Shown piece by piece: positions 33,877 through 45,872 of a stretch of DNA of 58,259 bases (within the stretch, counting starts at the first letter, position 1; every line of letters begins with the position of its first letter). A program made the position numbers and the translations under genes. A model generated the notes under the pieces. The model searched no databases, was not told the origin of the DNA, and saw only the letters and a list, made by a program, of their open reading frames with translations. The stretch lies in the NCBI RefSeq assembly GCF_000485595.1, contig NW_014577838.1:75690-133948 (forward strand), in the 5' to 3' direction. Source of the DNA: Priapulus caudatus. Taxonomy: Eukaryota > Priapulida > Priapulimorpha > Priapulimorphida > Priapulidae.

Positions 33877-34569
33877 GTCAAAATTGCATAGGAGCAATTA
33901 AATTAATGCAAAATTGGCAGCATTCAAATCAGAAAACAACATCCATGTATTGAAATATCATAATTATAATGTTCCAAGTATCTATATAATAAGATGGATA
34001 TGCCTAGATGGCGTATATTTTATATACATAAACTTTGTGATAAAGCATTAAAGGTCGTCACCTGGGCTGCACCATTCATGTCGATTTATAGCAGTACATT
34101 TTTTGCTTTTATAATTAGTAGGTCTGTCTACGACTCTATCTTCACTATTGGACATTCTAGGATGGGTGTATGATGCATTGATGATTGATGGTAGACAAGA
34201 AAAATTATTGTGGTCTAGTAAATTACTAATGGACTATCAGTATCAACCACACTTTCCCAATTTACATGAATTTTTATACTCTGCATTGTTGCCCAAGTAG
34301 TTGAGGAATTATTAATATGATTATCAGAGGAATAACAATATTATTAATAATAAAATAAAAAATACTATCAATAGGCAGTCACAAAACATGCCATACCCCA
34401 AAAATCGATTACTACTACAGTCTTTTGAGTCTACTAGTAATGATTAATTTCGCCATTAATTTTACTAGGTCATAATTAGTTTAGACACCGTCCCTACAGG
34501 CTACAGTACCTACCACTTGTGCACTTGGTAGGTGGATTTTCAATTAAATTTACTCACATGTCTCGTTTC

Positions 34570-34770
34570 TGTCGTTGTAACTTGTGTTGTTTTCTGCCTA
34601 CTACTACTAGTACTACTACTTACTAGTACTAGGCGTAGTAGTACTAGTATAGTAGGTCTAGGCATAGTAGTAGTAGGCATAGTAGTAGTAGGCATAGTAG
34701 TAGTACTACTAGTAGTATAGTAGTAGGCCAACTAGTAGTGCTAGTACTAGTACTAGAACCATTACTAGTA
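34570..34770. repeat. (CTA/TAG)n simple repeat
   Basis: Runs of TACTACTAC, ACTAGTACT and TAGTAGTAGGCATAG that are largely self-complementary. They border the multi-hairpin palindrome to the right. Confidence 0.8.
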
Positions 34771-34772
34771 CT

Positions 34773-35063
34773 AGAAATATTTTGTAATTCGAAGTAAAGC
34801 GTATCTCAACGTAAAGTACGAAAGTAGTAGTAGTACTAGTATTTACGGTAGTATAGTAACTACTACAGTAAACTAGTACAGTGCTACTAGTAGTAGTAGT
34901 AGTAGCACTGTACTACTACTAGTTACTATATCCTACTACCGTAAATACTAGTAGTAGTACCAAAGATGTTAAAACCAATTGGTTTTAACATCTTTGGTAG
35001 TACTACTACTACTTTCGTACTTTACGTTGAGATACGCTTTACTTCGAATTACAAAATATTTCT
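34773..35063. repeat. Multi-hairpin palindrome: 65-bp perfect stem enclosing two inner hairpins
   Basis: 34773-34837 and 34999-35063 are exact inverse complements over 65 bases. Between them lie an imperfect hairpin (about 34838-34955, arms with ATTTACGGTAGTA and ACAGTGCTACTA) and a perfect 40-base palindrome (34959-34998) centred on CCAATTGG. One strand could fold into a three-way junction. No coding capacity. Confidence 0.9.
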
Positions 35064-35277
35064 CAGACAGTGCTACTGCAAAGGATTTTAAGAAGCATGT
35101 GACCACTACTACTACTAGATAAAAATACACACCTAACCTTCTGTCCTGTAATTTGTAAAGTGTAAAAATCGTCTGTCCTTAGCAATCGTCTGCTGATGCC
35201 CACAGCTCTTGCGATGTTCACTTCGTGGAATGTGAATTGAAACAGTGTGCCGCTCCCCCTGTCGGTGTCTTTATTAG

Positions 35278-35437
35278 ATGGCTCCCGTGTCCTTCACTAG
35301 TCGGAAAGATTATGACCGTGTAAAATTGGAATTAATGACGGGGACCCGTCTTGTACGTCTTGTTGTGCAACTTGCTGTTGACAGTGTTGTTAAGACAGGA
35401 ACAACAGCGGTAGTTCGGCTAAAACTTGTGGAAAAGG
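35278..35437 (+). CDS. Candidate first or internal exon, unknown protein
   Basis: ATG follows TGTCTTTATTAG, and the frame MAPVSFTSRKDYDRVKLELM continues for 53 codons plus one base to AAAAGG|GTAAGT, a strong donor. The reading is amphipathic and leucine/valine-rich with charged residues, unlike repeat translations around it. No downstream exon was found; MITEs start 190 bases later. It may be a gene fragment. Confidence 0.35.
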
Positions 35438-35629
35438 GTAAGTGACTAAGAGCTCCGAGCATAAATTATTCCAATACCGGTCTGTGAGAGCTTGGCGATG
35501 CTTTTATATTCGTAGACTTAGTTTTATATGTTCCTGAATTGCAAAAATTCGTTTCTGAGCGTACATCCGGCTATGGTCGACTCCTCGGCTTCGCGGCGCG
35601 CCCATTAATTATTTAGCACTATCAATAGC

Positions 35630-36620
35630 GCTGATGGTGTCTATGTCCCCCAGGTTACTGCCGGAACGTACCCTGGGTACGGGTACTGGGTAATTGACAT
35701 AGACATAGACATGGGACATAGAACAATAAATTTTGCCCTAAAAATTGTTATATTCTGATGTTATACTGGGCCCAATACTGGGCCCAATTGGGCCCAATAC
35801 TGGGCCCAATACTGGCAATAGCCTTCCATAGACAAAACCTGTGAATTCTGTCATGCAAAATGCACGACAACCTTTTCACTATTTACGGCCGTGTTACATA
35901 GAAAATCAAAGAAATACCTAAAGCCGTCGCTTTATTAACATGTTACCTACATTACAAAACACTTGCCATGCAGTATTCTCTTCTTTAATCACATTTAATT
36001 ATTAAAACATCACGACATAAAAATCACGCAAACTTCACTACACACAAAACTGCCAATCTTGTATTGAACCGCACAACGACATTTCTCACCGGCCAATGAA
36101 ATCATCGCTGTGACGTTTTCCTGTGTGGTTCAATGCAAGATTGGCAGTTTTGTGTGTAGCGAAGTTTGCGTAATTTTTATGTCGTGATGTTTTAATAAAA
36201 TAAACGGGATTAAAGAGGAGAATACTGCATGACAAGTGTTTTGGAATGTAAGTAAGATGTTAATAAAGTGACTGCTTTAGGTATTTCTTTGATTGTTTAT
36301 GTAACACGGCCATAAATAGTAAAAAGGTTGTCGTGCATTTTGCACGACAGAATTCACAGGTTTTGTCTATGGAAGGCTATTGGGCCCTAAAATAACATCA
36401 GAACATAAAATTTTTTAGGGCACAATTTATTGGTTTACGCCTACTCCACTAACGAGTCTAGGGAGTCACCTACGCCTATTCCCTAACCCTAACCCTAACC
36501 CTAACCATATCCATAACCATATCAGCTAGATAGTTACCAGGGTACGTTACCGTATACCGGACCGTACCCAGGGTACGTTCCGGCAGTACCCTGGGGGACA
36601 TAGACCCTATGACTATGAGC
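35630..36620. mobile_element. Telomere-repeat-bearing MITE, copy 4, split by another element
   Basis: The left end (GCTGATGGTGTCTATGTCCC) and right end (GGGGGACATAGACCCTATGA) are those of the family. About four CCCTAA units lie at 36480-36505. The left interior is replaced by the inverted-repeat element at 35724-36432. Confidence 0.7.
35724..36432. mobile_element. Foldback element inserted in MITE copy 4
   Basis: About 300-base arms face each other around 36090: CAATAAATTTTGCCCTAAAA on the left matches the complement of the right end. Inner blocks such as CCATAGACAAAACCTGTGAA and GTCGTGCATTTTGCACGACA are also mirrored. GGGCCCAATACT units near 35769-35815 are present only on the left. Non-coding. 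Confidence 0.7.
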
Positions 36621-37067
36621 ATCACTAGCAGGCCATCCATCCTCAGCAATTCACTTATTCAGATAGAATATTATCAAACATCTGTCATAATGTGACCCCA
36701 TGTGGTGTTGCGCCGGACTAAAAAAAAACCTTGCCAAATCCCTGCAAAAACAACCTTGCAAAATTTAAACACTTCTCCGGTGTGATTCCAATCTGCAGTG
36801 TAGGCCTAGAGTGTACTCTAAGAAATTGAAGTTAATGTCGTTGCCAGAATTGCCAAATTGCCTAATTGCAAAGTTTTGCAAGTTGCAAAGAATTGCAAAG
36901 TTGCCGAATTGCCACATTGGAGCTTATCTGCGAAATTTCATCAATTTTTTGTTTTCGTTCTTATGCGATCGCTAACACTAGGTGCCACCTCTGTTACTGT
37001 ACACACTCATTTCTCCATATCATATGTAGTGATGCATGTGAACTTTCAGAGTCTTCTCATTGCAGGG

Positions 37068-37406
37068 TGCGAAATTAACGGAAGTCCGGAGTCAAATACT
37101 CCCTGATTTACTGTCGGACTCCCTGATTTGACATATGCAGGAGTCCGTGTGACTCCCTGAAAATTCTGCTATACTAACTAGTTTGTTCCAGAGCATGGCC
37201 TCGTGGAATTACCGTATTTTTTCAGCATATGTGCAAAGAAAATTAGGCAGATGTGCAACCGCATGAATCTTCAAAATAAGCACATGCGTTATTGTTTATA
37301 TCTTTCGTTTTGAAATTCAGACTGCGGACTCCCTCATTTTGCTGCAGACTCCCTCTTTTAGACTCCGTTGGACTCCCGTGTTCAAAATTTAATTTCTACC
37401 CCTGTC
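37068..37406. repeat. Dispersed repeat family R1, copy 2
   Basis: Runs from GGGTGCGAAATTAACGGAAG to TTAATTTCTACCCCTG and is close to the copy at 5115 throughout, including GAGCATGGCCTC and GCATGAATCTTCAAAATAAG. Confidence 0.65.
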
Positions 37407-37584
37407 ATTGCCCAGGCACCTGTACAGTGGCCCACAGCTATTTAAATGCACATGTATTGTTGATGTCAGAGACACAATCAAGCGTAGCTGGTTACCAAGC
37501 ACAACCATTCTTTCTTTTGCAGCGTGGTAGAAAATTAATAACGTTTCTCGTTACCACGGCCCGGGTTTGTTGACACACAGATTA

Positions 37585-37625
37585 GCTCATAGGGTCTATG
37601 TCCCCCAGGGTACTGCCGGAACGTA
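37585..37625. mobile_element. Telomere-repeat-bearing MITE, 5' end fragment (copy 5)
   Basis: GCTCATAGGGTCTATGTCCC continues to GCCGGAACGTA, then breaks into T/A-rich sequence (ATTTATTTATTTTTTTTATT). Confidence 0.65.
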
Positions 37626-38074
37626 TTTATTTATTTTTTTTATTTATTTAGGCAATTATCCATCATATACAATACATTGCGTACTTTTACAATAAAAATT
37701 TGAATTCATAAAATTGGATAATTACCAAGGATATATACACAAAAAGCATGACTAGCACACTTATTTACATTGTGGTCCTTGTTTTGCTATGCCTTAATTG
37801 AATCTAACAATTGTACTACTATCAGAACAAACTATTGAAATATACAGATTTGTAGTTTTAATCGGTCATACAATGGTACATTTTCACAAGATGATACAAA
37901 CTTTTCTTATGCCTAATTTCAATTATAGGGTTAGGGTTTTTGCATCATTCCTTGATATACTGAAAGTTTGCGCATCAGTTGATGATACACAGAAATCTGT
38001 GCATCACTTCGTGATACATAAGGTGCCTATATTAAAAGTGGATTTGCGCCTTTGCGGACTACCAGGGTGAAAAA

Positions 38075-38970
38075 CTGATAATTGGAGGCACTGGTCCGGC
38101 AGGACCAGTGACTCTGAGGAAGCACTGGTCCTAGTCAGTAGGCACTGGTCCAGGAATTCTATCATAGCAAAGTGAATGACTCGGATGTGGGGACGTTTTT
38201 ATAGGGGGGATGGTGCAATTTGGTGATGTGCATTCTAAGGTATTCTTAAAAATTATATTTTTTACTCGTTTCGATACACTGATGCGTAGTAAATCGGAAC
38301 AAGTCCGCAAGTCGGTTTCAAAGATCAGCGGTCTCTGAAGACCGTCCATTATTCCTATAAATTATCATATTTTATTACGCGATCGCTGATTGGTCGGGAT
38401 GCCCAGTATTATCGAATTAGCAGAGGTTTAACAGCATGACCTAGAAAATCGAACACAACAAACATTTGTGTATTCGCGCAAAAGGTTGAAAGCTTGTTTC
38501 CTCGCTCACATACGTCCGACATACGTCACAGTTTCGACTGTACAAAACTGAATTAATTTTGTTTTTAATAGGGTTAGGGTTATTTTTTAGAGTTAGGGTT
38601 AAGGTTAGGGTTAGGGTTAGGGTTAGGGTTAGGGTCATAATGCACCTTAAAACAGGAGTTTGAGTCCGTACGGACGTGACGTCACTTGAGCGACGAAGCA
38701 AGCTTTCAACCTCTTGCGTACTTCGCATGGACTTTAGGCTTCAGAATTTGACTTATTTTTTTATATTTGATTAAATTTACCATTAATTTCATTAGAATAA
38801 TGTGAAGGTTAGTAGAGAATAACAAAATAATCTGACAGTTTGGTAAATTTTTTATTTCCTGTGCGGCGATTATCTAGTCGCCCCGCCGGACCAGCTGACA
38901 CGAGCAAGCAGTCGCCCGGTCGATTTTCTAATCGTTACTGGCGACTGGGCGACCGCTAGTTTCTCACGCT
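38075..38970. repeat. Repeat R2 with TTAGGG array, clean copy
   Basis: Starts CTGATAATTGGAGGCACTGG with several CACTGGTCC/GGACCAGTG words, contains an interstitial telomeric array (about 38572-38634, some nine TTAGGG-like units), and ends GCGACCGCTAGTTTCTCACG. The same order recurs at 44915-45840. No coding frame. Confidence 0.75.
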
Positions 38971-38979
38971 GACTACTGT

Positions 38980-39298
38980 GGCTGTGGCTGTAAATTATAA
39001 CGCAGTGGCTGGAGGTACGCCAGCCGTATCTTAATGTCTCGAATATCCCTGAGTTTGTGTTTAGTTCCAAAAATAATACTTTCAGTTTTTCCAAGATGCA
39101 AGGATAAATTATTATCATTGAGCCATTTATTAATGGAATGCAATTCTCTACTTAATTCTTCCTGTATAGCCTGTACCTCTGTCCCTGTAACTACTAAGGC
39201 CGAATTGTCAGCATATAATAAAAGCTTGACGTTAACTGCCTTTGCCATGTCATTAATATAAATCAGAAATAACAGAGGACCCAAAATCGAGTTTTTAT
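38980..39298 (-). pseudogene. Non-LTR retrotransposon reverse transcriptase fragment
   Basis: The frame reads ILGPLLFLIYINDMA, then LLLYADNSAL, LSRELHSINKWLNDNNLSLH and GKTESIIFGTKHKL. These are the block before the catalytic site, the active-site block and the following helix of a LINE-type reverse transcriptase. The active-site motif reads YADN where YADD is usual. Both ends are missing: upstream it breaks into AT-rich sequence at about 39298, downstream it abuts repeat R2. A truncated dead fragment; clade not assigned. Confidence 0.85.
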
Positions 39299-39339
39299 AT
39301 TTAATGTATATTATCTTTTGATTTCTTCTTATTTTTTAC

Positions 39340-39515
39340 TGTTTGGGATGGCATAGGATGGCATGCGATGGCATGGGATGGGATGGGATGCGGTGCGATG
39401 GGATGGGATGGGATGGCATGGCATGGCATGAGATGCAATGAGATGGGATGGGATGGCATGGGATGGCATGGCATGGAATGGGATGCATGGATGGATGTAT
39501 GGATAGATAGATAGT
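39340..39515. repeat. (GGGATGGCAT)n tandem repeat
   Basis: Imperfect array of GGATGGGATG and GCATGGCATG words ending in GGATGGATGTATGGATAGATAG. Confidence 0.85.
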
Positions 39516-39599
39516 TAGATTTTTTTGGGTATTTTCCTTTCAACCAAGCGGTCACCAACTGAGTAACGCCACTGATTTTCCCGGGCAACGCCTGGTATC

Positions 39600-42350
39600 C
39601 AGCTAGTCTATAAATAAAACGCGTGATTGATTTGGTTTATTTGTCAATAAACATTTACTCTTCATTAGAGCGCTACCTGTGCAAAAGCTGGACAGTATCC
39701 TTAAACAACAACCTGCACCTACTTGTGGATGGGGTGAAAGTAACAAAGTCTTTCAAGTCACAGCTTCTTTCCCTCAATCTCGCGACCACATTACATTATA
39801 GTATAGGAAGGTATATTGCAGCACCTAACTCGTTATTATGGTGTTATGCTCTTGTTTGCTTGTTCTTTTAGTTGGCTGCCTGAAGATTCACAATCTTCAT
39901 CTATTTATTCTATAGTACAGTGGCAGTGTAGTGGACATCAGCCAGTCCAGTAAAATATGGCGTTTATCTGTGATCACTTTTTGCCGATTATGTTGTGCTA
40001 AATATAAGCTGTAAATTGACCATTCACTTCACTCCAAAATGTTTAATTGAGAGTTACCTGTACTCGTCCTTTTCCATAGCACGTGCTGTGTTATTGCATC
40101 TGTATCAGGAGGCGCATGTTCATTGAGCAGCAGCATGAAGTTAGCATGACCTGATCCCCCTCATTTCATTCACGCGTTCCAGGACACATCACCTCTTAAG
40201 AAATTGTGTTTTACATTCCCATGCCAAAAATATTTGTGATTTGTGAATGGCGTTGTGATCTGGCATTTTCTGATACGAGAGTTCTTCCTATAGGTTAATG
40301 CTATCTGGTGAACATGAGCACTGAAGCAGCTGCTCATCCCTATGGAAAGCTGGATGAAAGTGGCTCCATCGAGTTTAATCACGCCACCGTCACCTGCGGG
40401 GGAGGGTAGGCTGGAAGTTCAGGAGGCAACCACACCTGTGCATGATCAATTGCCCAGAAGTCCGAGGGTGAATGTACTCACGAAAGCCGCATTGTGGCTT
40501 TCATTTGCCAGGTGTAAGCAGAAAAAAATCCCACAAATTGTGTTATGAACGTTGGCAACTGTTGGTAGCGTGAAGTTATACCAATTTGAATCGAAATAAT
40601 CTTAGTTTTTTAAATTTTTGTGTTTGCTAAAGATATAATTGTTTACACTAATACAGGTTTCTACCGCGTAACGGCGCCGCTAACACCCAGAAGCCAAACG
40701 AATCTCTGCGCGACGCTTTTCTTCAAATTTCATTAAGTATGCAAACTGCTTCAACAATACAAACAGAGTCCAAACTCCTACGCAATCACACAACAACTTC
40801 AGCCCTGCCTAAACTGAATCATGTAACACTTATACATGCCTAAGCGTTTGTCTGTTCTAACCACCACAGTGGTGCATCGCACATGTACCCGGCCTGCACC
40901 CTGTCTAGACTAATATTCCTAAACTAACACGCGTCGACATTCACACACCGCAACCTACTATTTGTAACCTACTGCTACTACTGCACCTACCCCACCCAGG
41001 CTAATTCAGCCAAATCTAGCTACACTACTATTTTTTTTTTTTTTCTTATGTATAACATCTGTAAAACACATGTTACATTATCGGCCCTTCTAGCCAAGAC
41101 GATGACCCACTCATCGATCAGCGTCCCGCTGAGCTAAATTTCCTCTTTAACTAACTCTTACACACCATATCTAACACACCCACACTCACAAACGCCACAC
41201 ACACAGCCACAGCACAGACATCACACACATCACACACACACACACACACACACATCACAAACACAGCCAGCACACTACCTCTTTGACGCAATTGAGACCG
41301 GACATTAAAATAAAATTTCCAACGTACCGTCGACGCATTGCACTAAATACAAATAACCCTTTCACTGAACACATCCCCACTCCCCCACATAAAAAAAAAA
41401 ATGTTTACAAGACTTCGGCACTGACCACGATTAGTACCATACTATGGCTTACACTGCCTCACCGACGTGAAATCTCGCTGAACTCACCTTCATAAATGTC
41501 AATACTTGACACGAATTGCCAAGTAAAACGCAATCTGCTCAAACAAGACAAATTGTCCTGAAACCCTTAAAGAGAAAAAAACAACAACACAACAAGCTCA
41601 ATAAAATACGGCATATCAATGCAGTAAACCCCTTGGAAAAAAACTACAAAACAATACAACCATATAATAAGTACGCAGAAACAATCTACAAACAATACAA
41701 TACCTGAAATACAAAAACAGCTACAATGCAATATAAATAAACACACTGAATAAACCACAATACAAATACCTGAAATACAAAATACTACAATGCATATAAA
41801 GTAAACAATGAAATAATACAGATACATAAAAAAATACATCTTACAATACCAATAGTCTTGATTCCCATCAACGATGTTACGTGATGTCCTCCAGCTGTCT
41901 TTGATTTAGATCCTCTGCGCTGCTGGCTTCTGAGCTGATGCAATGATGGAGTTGTAGAATGCTCAATGATGGTGCTGTGCAATTTAGTTTTTCTTCTATA
42001 AGTCGTTCCAATGGTTTATGCCCAAAAGTTCCCCAGCAGCTTAATAACTTGCTTGAGCACAAATTTGAAGGTCGTTGAACTGGCTGAATTTGCCCGTTGA
42101 ATTCTCGTGAAGTACTGCTCGTCGCTGAAGTCGTCAAGTCACTGAAGTGACTGACTAAGGAGTTTTTTCTGCCTCGCTCAAAATGTTGTGCCTCGACTAG
42201 CCGCACTCGATGTCCTGCTGAAAGATGTGTCCATCGCGATGTCCGCGCCAACATCTGTGGGCAACCTTATACAACTATTAATATGAAATCAATGCATAAA
42301 CTGTGGAACAGTGTTCGAAATTTTCACGTCGCCCGGTCGGCCGTCGGCCC
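39600..42350. other. No recognisable gene; possible retroelement remnants
   Basis: A CA-rich low-complexity stretch spans 41170-41280. The block 40656-40735 (TACCGCGTAACG, CCAGAA, TTTTCTTCAAATT, TATGCAAAC) resembles 51818-51890 beside the Ty3 element, so it may be an old LTR piece. The frame at 41877-42254 (-) has no recognised domain. Confidence 0.3.
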
Positions 42351-43319
42351 NNNNNNNNNNNNNNNNNNNNNNNNNNNNNNNNNNNNNNNNNNNNNNNNNN
42401 NNNNNNNNNNNNNNNNNNNNNNNNNNNNNNNNNNNNNNNNNNNNNNNNNNNNNNNNNNNNNNNNNNNNNNNNNNNNNNNNNNNNNNNNNNNNNNNNNNNN
42501 NNNNNNNNNNNNNNNNNNNNNNNNNNNNNNNNNNNNNNNNNNNNNNNNNNNNNNNNNNNNNNNNNNNNNNNNNNNNNNNNNNNNNNNNNNNNNNNNNNNN
42601 NNNNNNNNNNNNNNNNNNNNNNNNNNNNNNNNNNNNNNNNNNNNNNNNNNNNNNNNNNNNNNNNNNNNNNNNNNNNNNNNNNNNNNNNNNNNNNNNNNNN
42701 NNNNNNNNNNNNNNNNNNNNNNNNNNNNNNNNNNNNNNNNNNNNNNNNNNNNNNNNNNNNNNNNNNNNNNNNNNNNNNNNNNNNNNNNNNNNNNNNNNNN
42801 NNNNNNNNNNNNNNNNNNNNNNNNNNNNNNNNNNNNNNNNNNNNNNNNNNNNNNNNNNNNNNNNNNNNNNNNNNNNNNNNNNNNNNNNNNNNNNNNNNNN
42901 NNNNNNNNNNNNNNNNNNNNNNNNNNNNNNNNNNNNNNNNNNNNNNNNNNNNNNNNNNNNNNNNNNNNNNNNNNNNNNNNNNNNNNNNNNNNNNNNNNNN
43001 NNNNNNNNNNNNNNNNNNNNNNNNNNNNNNNNNNNNNNNNNNNNNNNNNNNNNNNNNNNNNNNNNNNNNNNNNNNNNNNNNNNNNNNNNNNNNNNNNNNN
43101 NNNNNNNNNNNNNNNNNNNNNNNNNNNNNNNNNNNNNNNNNNNNNNNNNNNNNNNNNNNNNNNNNNNNNNNNNNNNNNNNNNNNNNNNNNNNNNNNNNNN
43201 NNNNNNNNNNNNNNNNNNNNNNNNNNNNNNNNNNNNNNNNNNNNNNNNNNNNNNNNNNNNNNNNNNNNNNNNNNNNNNNNNNNNNNNNNNNNNNNNNNNN
43301 NNNNNNNNNNNNNNNNNNN
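42351..43319. other. Assembly gap (969 N)
   Basis: Unsequenced. Open frames spanning it are artefacts. Confidence 0.99.
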
Positions 43320-44914
43320 TCATTTCATATTACTTCCAGGGGTATTTCATTTGAAAACTATCGCGTGATAAAACCGTTGACATTACATGTATACAATGCA
43401 GTTCGGCCCACTGCATAACTTTAGTTGGCATTCAAGAAACGTGCCTGGGATGTTCGCGACGCGACAGGTTAGGGCACAGGTGCTGCATCAGCTTAGCAGG
43501 CGTTGCAATACCAAAAATCGATAAAGTGGTGAGCTTACTCTTGGGCAGTGTGAGTGAACGCCTAACATTTGTGTTTGGGCAGGGTATATTTACGTGCACG
43601 CGGCGTTGCAGCACGCTCACTGTTACGTGTTCTAGGTTGTGGAGTAATTCTCATATCCGCGCGCATTCAGCGTTTGATGTAACAATAAAGTAATCACTGG
43701 TCGCGTTATTCACAAACGATGCAGTATCCGTTTTAAAATAATATTAAGAATGATTTAGATAATATATATGTTTGAATTATAGCAGTAATAATAATAATTG
43801 CGTTTCAGAGTTTTAACACACGTCATAATCTAAGTCACTGTAGCGTGCAAAGGCACGTCGTATTAACTCTCTAGTCATGCAAACAGCAGTAGAGCCCTCA
43901 TCGGGCACCACTCAGGTTAACCGTGTCTATTGTTTTTAAGCTTTGCATAAAGCTATATACATTTATACAGGGTGTCTATCCTGAAATAAAAGGCTTCCCT
44001 AACGTAAGAGCTTGTAATCGCTCTAAATATACATTTACTTTGGAGCACACTTAACACAGACGGATTCCGCGCGTGCGCCATCAAAATTTCTTACAGTAGG
44101 TAAATTGTACATAAATTTTTTTCTTTTCCACCAAAAGTGTTGCGCTAGTTGTCAGTTATTGGCAGTACCTGAAATGGCTTAGATTGGCATTTCAGTTTTT
44201 AATTTTCAAAAATGTTGCTGGCCCCCTAGACTCATAAAGAAGTGCCGATGTGTACAAGACTCAGTTCTGTCTCTACTGCTGTCAAAGTGGAAAGTCGTTA
44301 GCTACCAAGAGCTACATTATATTACAACGATGTGCGCGTTTCCCTTAATGTGAGCCCCGGCAAAGAAGCATTACACCAGTCATCTGACGAGAGAAGGAAA
44401 GACAGAGGATTATGATTCATGGACATTGATAATGACGTAAATAAACATAAGAAAACATTGATTATGCTGTTTTATTACTGTTAACTGTGCCTCCCAAAAT
44501 TGGCGGGCCTACAGCTTGCTGGCGCGGGCCTGCAGCTTTTATGAAGCTATAAGGCCTGCCAGCCTTACAGCTTTTTCTGCATCAGTGGGCAAAACACTGC
44601 TGTGGAATGATGCACGACTGCTTGTAAACTTCCCATCCCCTTAAAATCGACATTGGCCAATGATTTAATTGCTTACGCTATTTTGAGCGGCTTCAGTAAG
44701 TTCCGCAGAAAGGCGAGCATTTTAAATCTGTACTGCCTTGATACAAATTTCTGCCGGAGACATTCGAAGATGATATTAACTTTCGATATAAGTTTTCACT
44801 TTACAAACAAATCTTTTCACAATAGCCAAGGCATCAGCCGTTGAATCCTGCCACTGAGATTAACTGAATTTTGCCAAAAGATACTAACTCTCTTGCAGGT
44901 CGTGAAAGAGACCG
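43320..44914. other. No recognisable gene
   Basis: Mixed-composition DNA. A GCC-containing inverted block (TTGGCGGGCCTACAGCTTGC, AGCTATAAGGCCTGCCAGCC) lies near 44499-44570. No coding evidence. Confidence 0.4.
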
Positions 44915-45840
44915 CTGATAATTGCTGGAGGCACTGGTCCAGCAGACCAGTGCCTCTGAGGAAGCTACTGTCCTGTCAGTAGGCACTGGTCCCAGAATTC
45001 TGTCATAGCAAACGTGAAATGACTCGGATGTGGGGACGTTTTTATAGGGGGGGGGGGGATGGTGCATTTGTTGTATGTGCATCTTAAAAGTGGTATTCTT
45101 AAAATTATATTTTTTCACTCGTTTCGTTACACTGATGCGATAGTAATCGAAACAAGTCCGCAACGTCGGCTTTCAAAGATCAGCGCGGCTCTGAAGCACC
45201 GTCCATCTATTTCCTATAAATTATCATATGTATACGCGGAGTGCGCTGATTGGTCGGATGCCCAGTATTATCGAATTAGCAGAGGTTTAACAGCATGACC
45301 TAGAAATCGAAACACAAACAAACATTTGTGTATCTCGCGCAAAAGGTTGAAAGCTTGTTTCCCGCTCACATACGTCCGACATACGTCACAGTTTCGACTG
45401 TACAAAAACTGAATTTAATTTGTTTTAATAGGCGTTAGGGTTGATTTTTTAGAGTTAGGTTTAAGCGTTTAGCGGTTAGGGTGGGTTAGGTTCAGGCGTC
45501 ATAATGCCCTACCTAAAACAGAGCTTTGAGTCCGTACGGACGTGACGTCACTTGAGCGACGAAGCAAAGCTTTCAATCTCTTGCGTACTTCGCATGGACT
45601 TTACGCTTCAGAATTTGACTTTATTTTTTCTATATATATGATTAAATTTATCATTAATTTCATTAGAATAAGTTAGAACGTTAGTAGAGAATAACAAAAT
45701 AATCTACAGTTTGAGTAAATTTTTTATTCCTGTCGGCGATTATCTAGTCGCCCGCCGGACCAGCTGACACGAGCAAGCAGTCGCCCGGTCGATTTTCTAA
45801 TCGTTACTGGCCACTGGGCGACCGCTAGAGTTCTCACGCT
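44915..45840. repeat. Repeat R2, second copy, with many single-base indels
   Basis: Same order as 38075-38970, including CACTGGTCC words, GACTCGGATGTGGGGACGTT, a degraded TTAGGG array (about 45430-45500) and the end ACCGCTAGAGTTCTCACGCT. It differs mainly by single-base insertions, as in uncorrected long-read consensus. Confidence 0.75.
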
Positions 45841-45872
45841 GCTCATGCCCTAACGAAATTACACCTGACTCA

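Noticed and set aside
38572-38634. True chromosome end
   Set aside because: Only about nine units, embedded in a dispersed repeat and flanked by ordinary sequence on both sides; interstitial.
38441-38728. Frame reading repeated LTLTLT
   Set aside because: Translation of the TTAGGG array.
42283-43418. Long open frames of 340-370 codons on both strands
   Set aside because: They consist of the 969-N gap translated as unknown residues.
43432-43620. 62-codon minus-strand frame as a retroelement piece
   Set aside because: No motif supports it and it is short.
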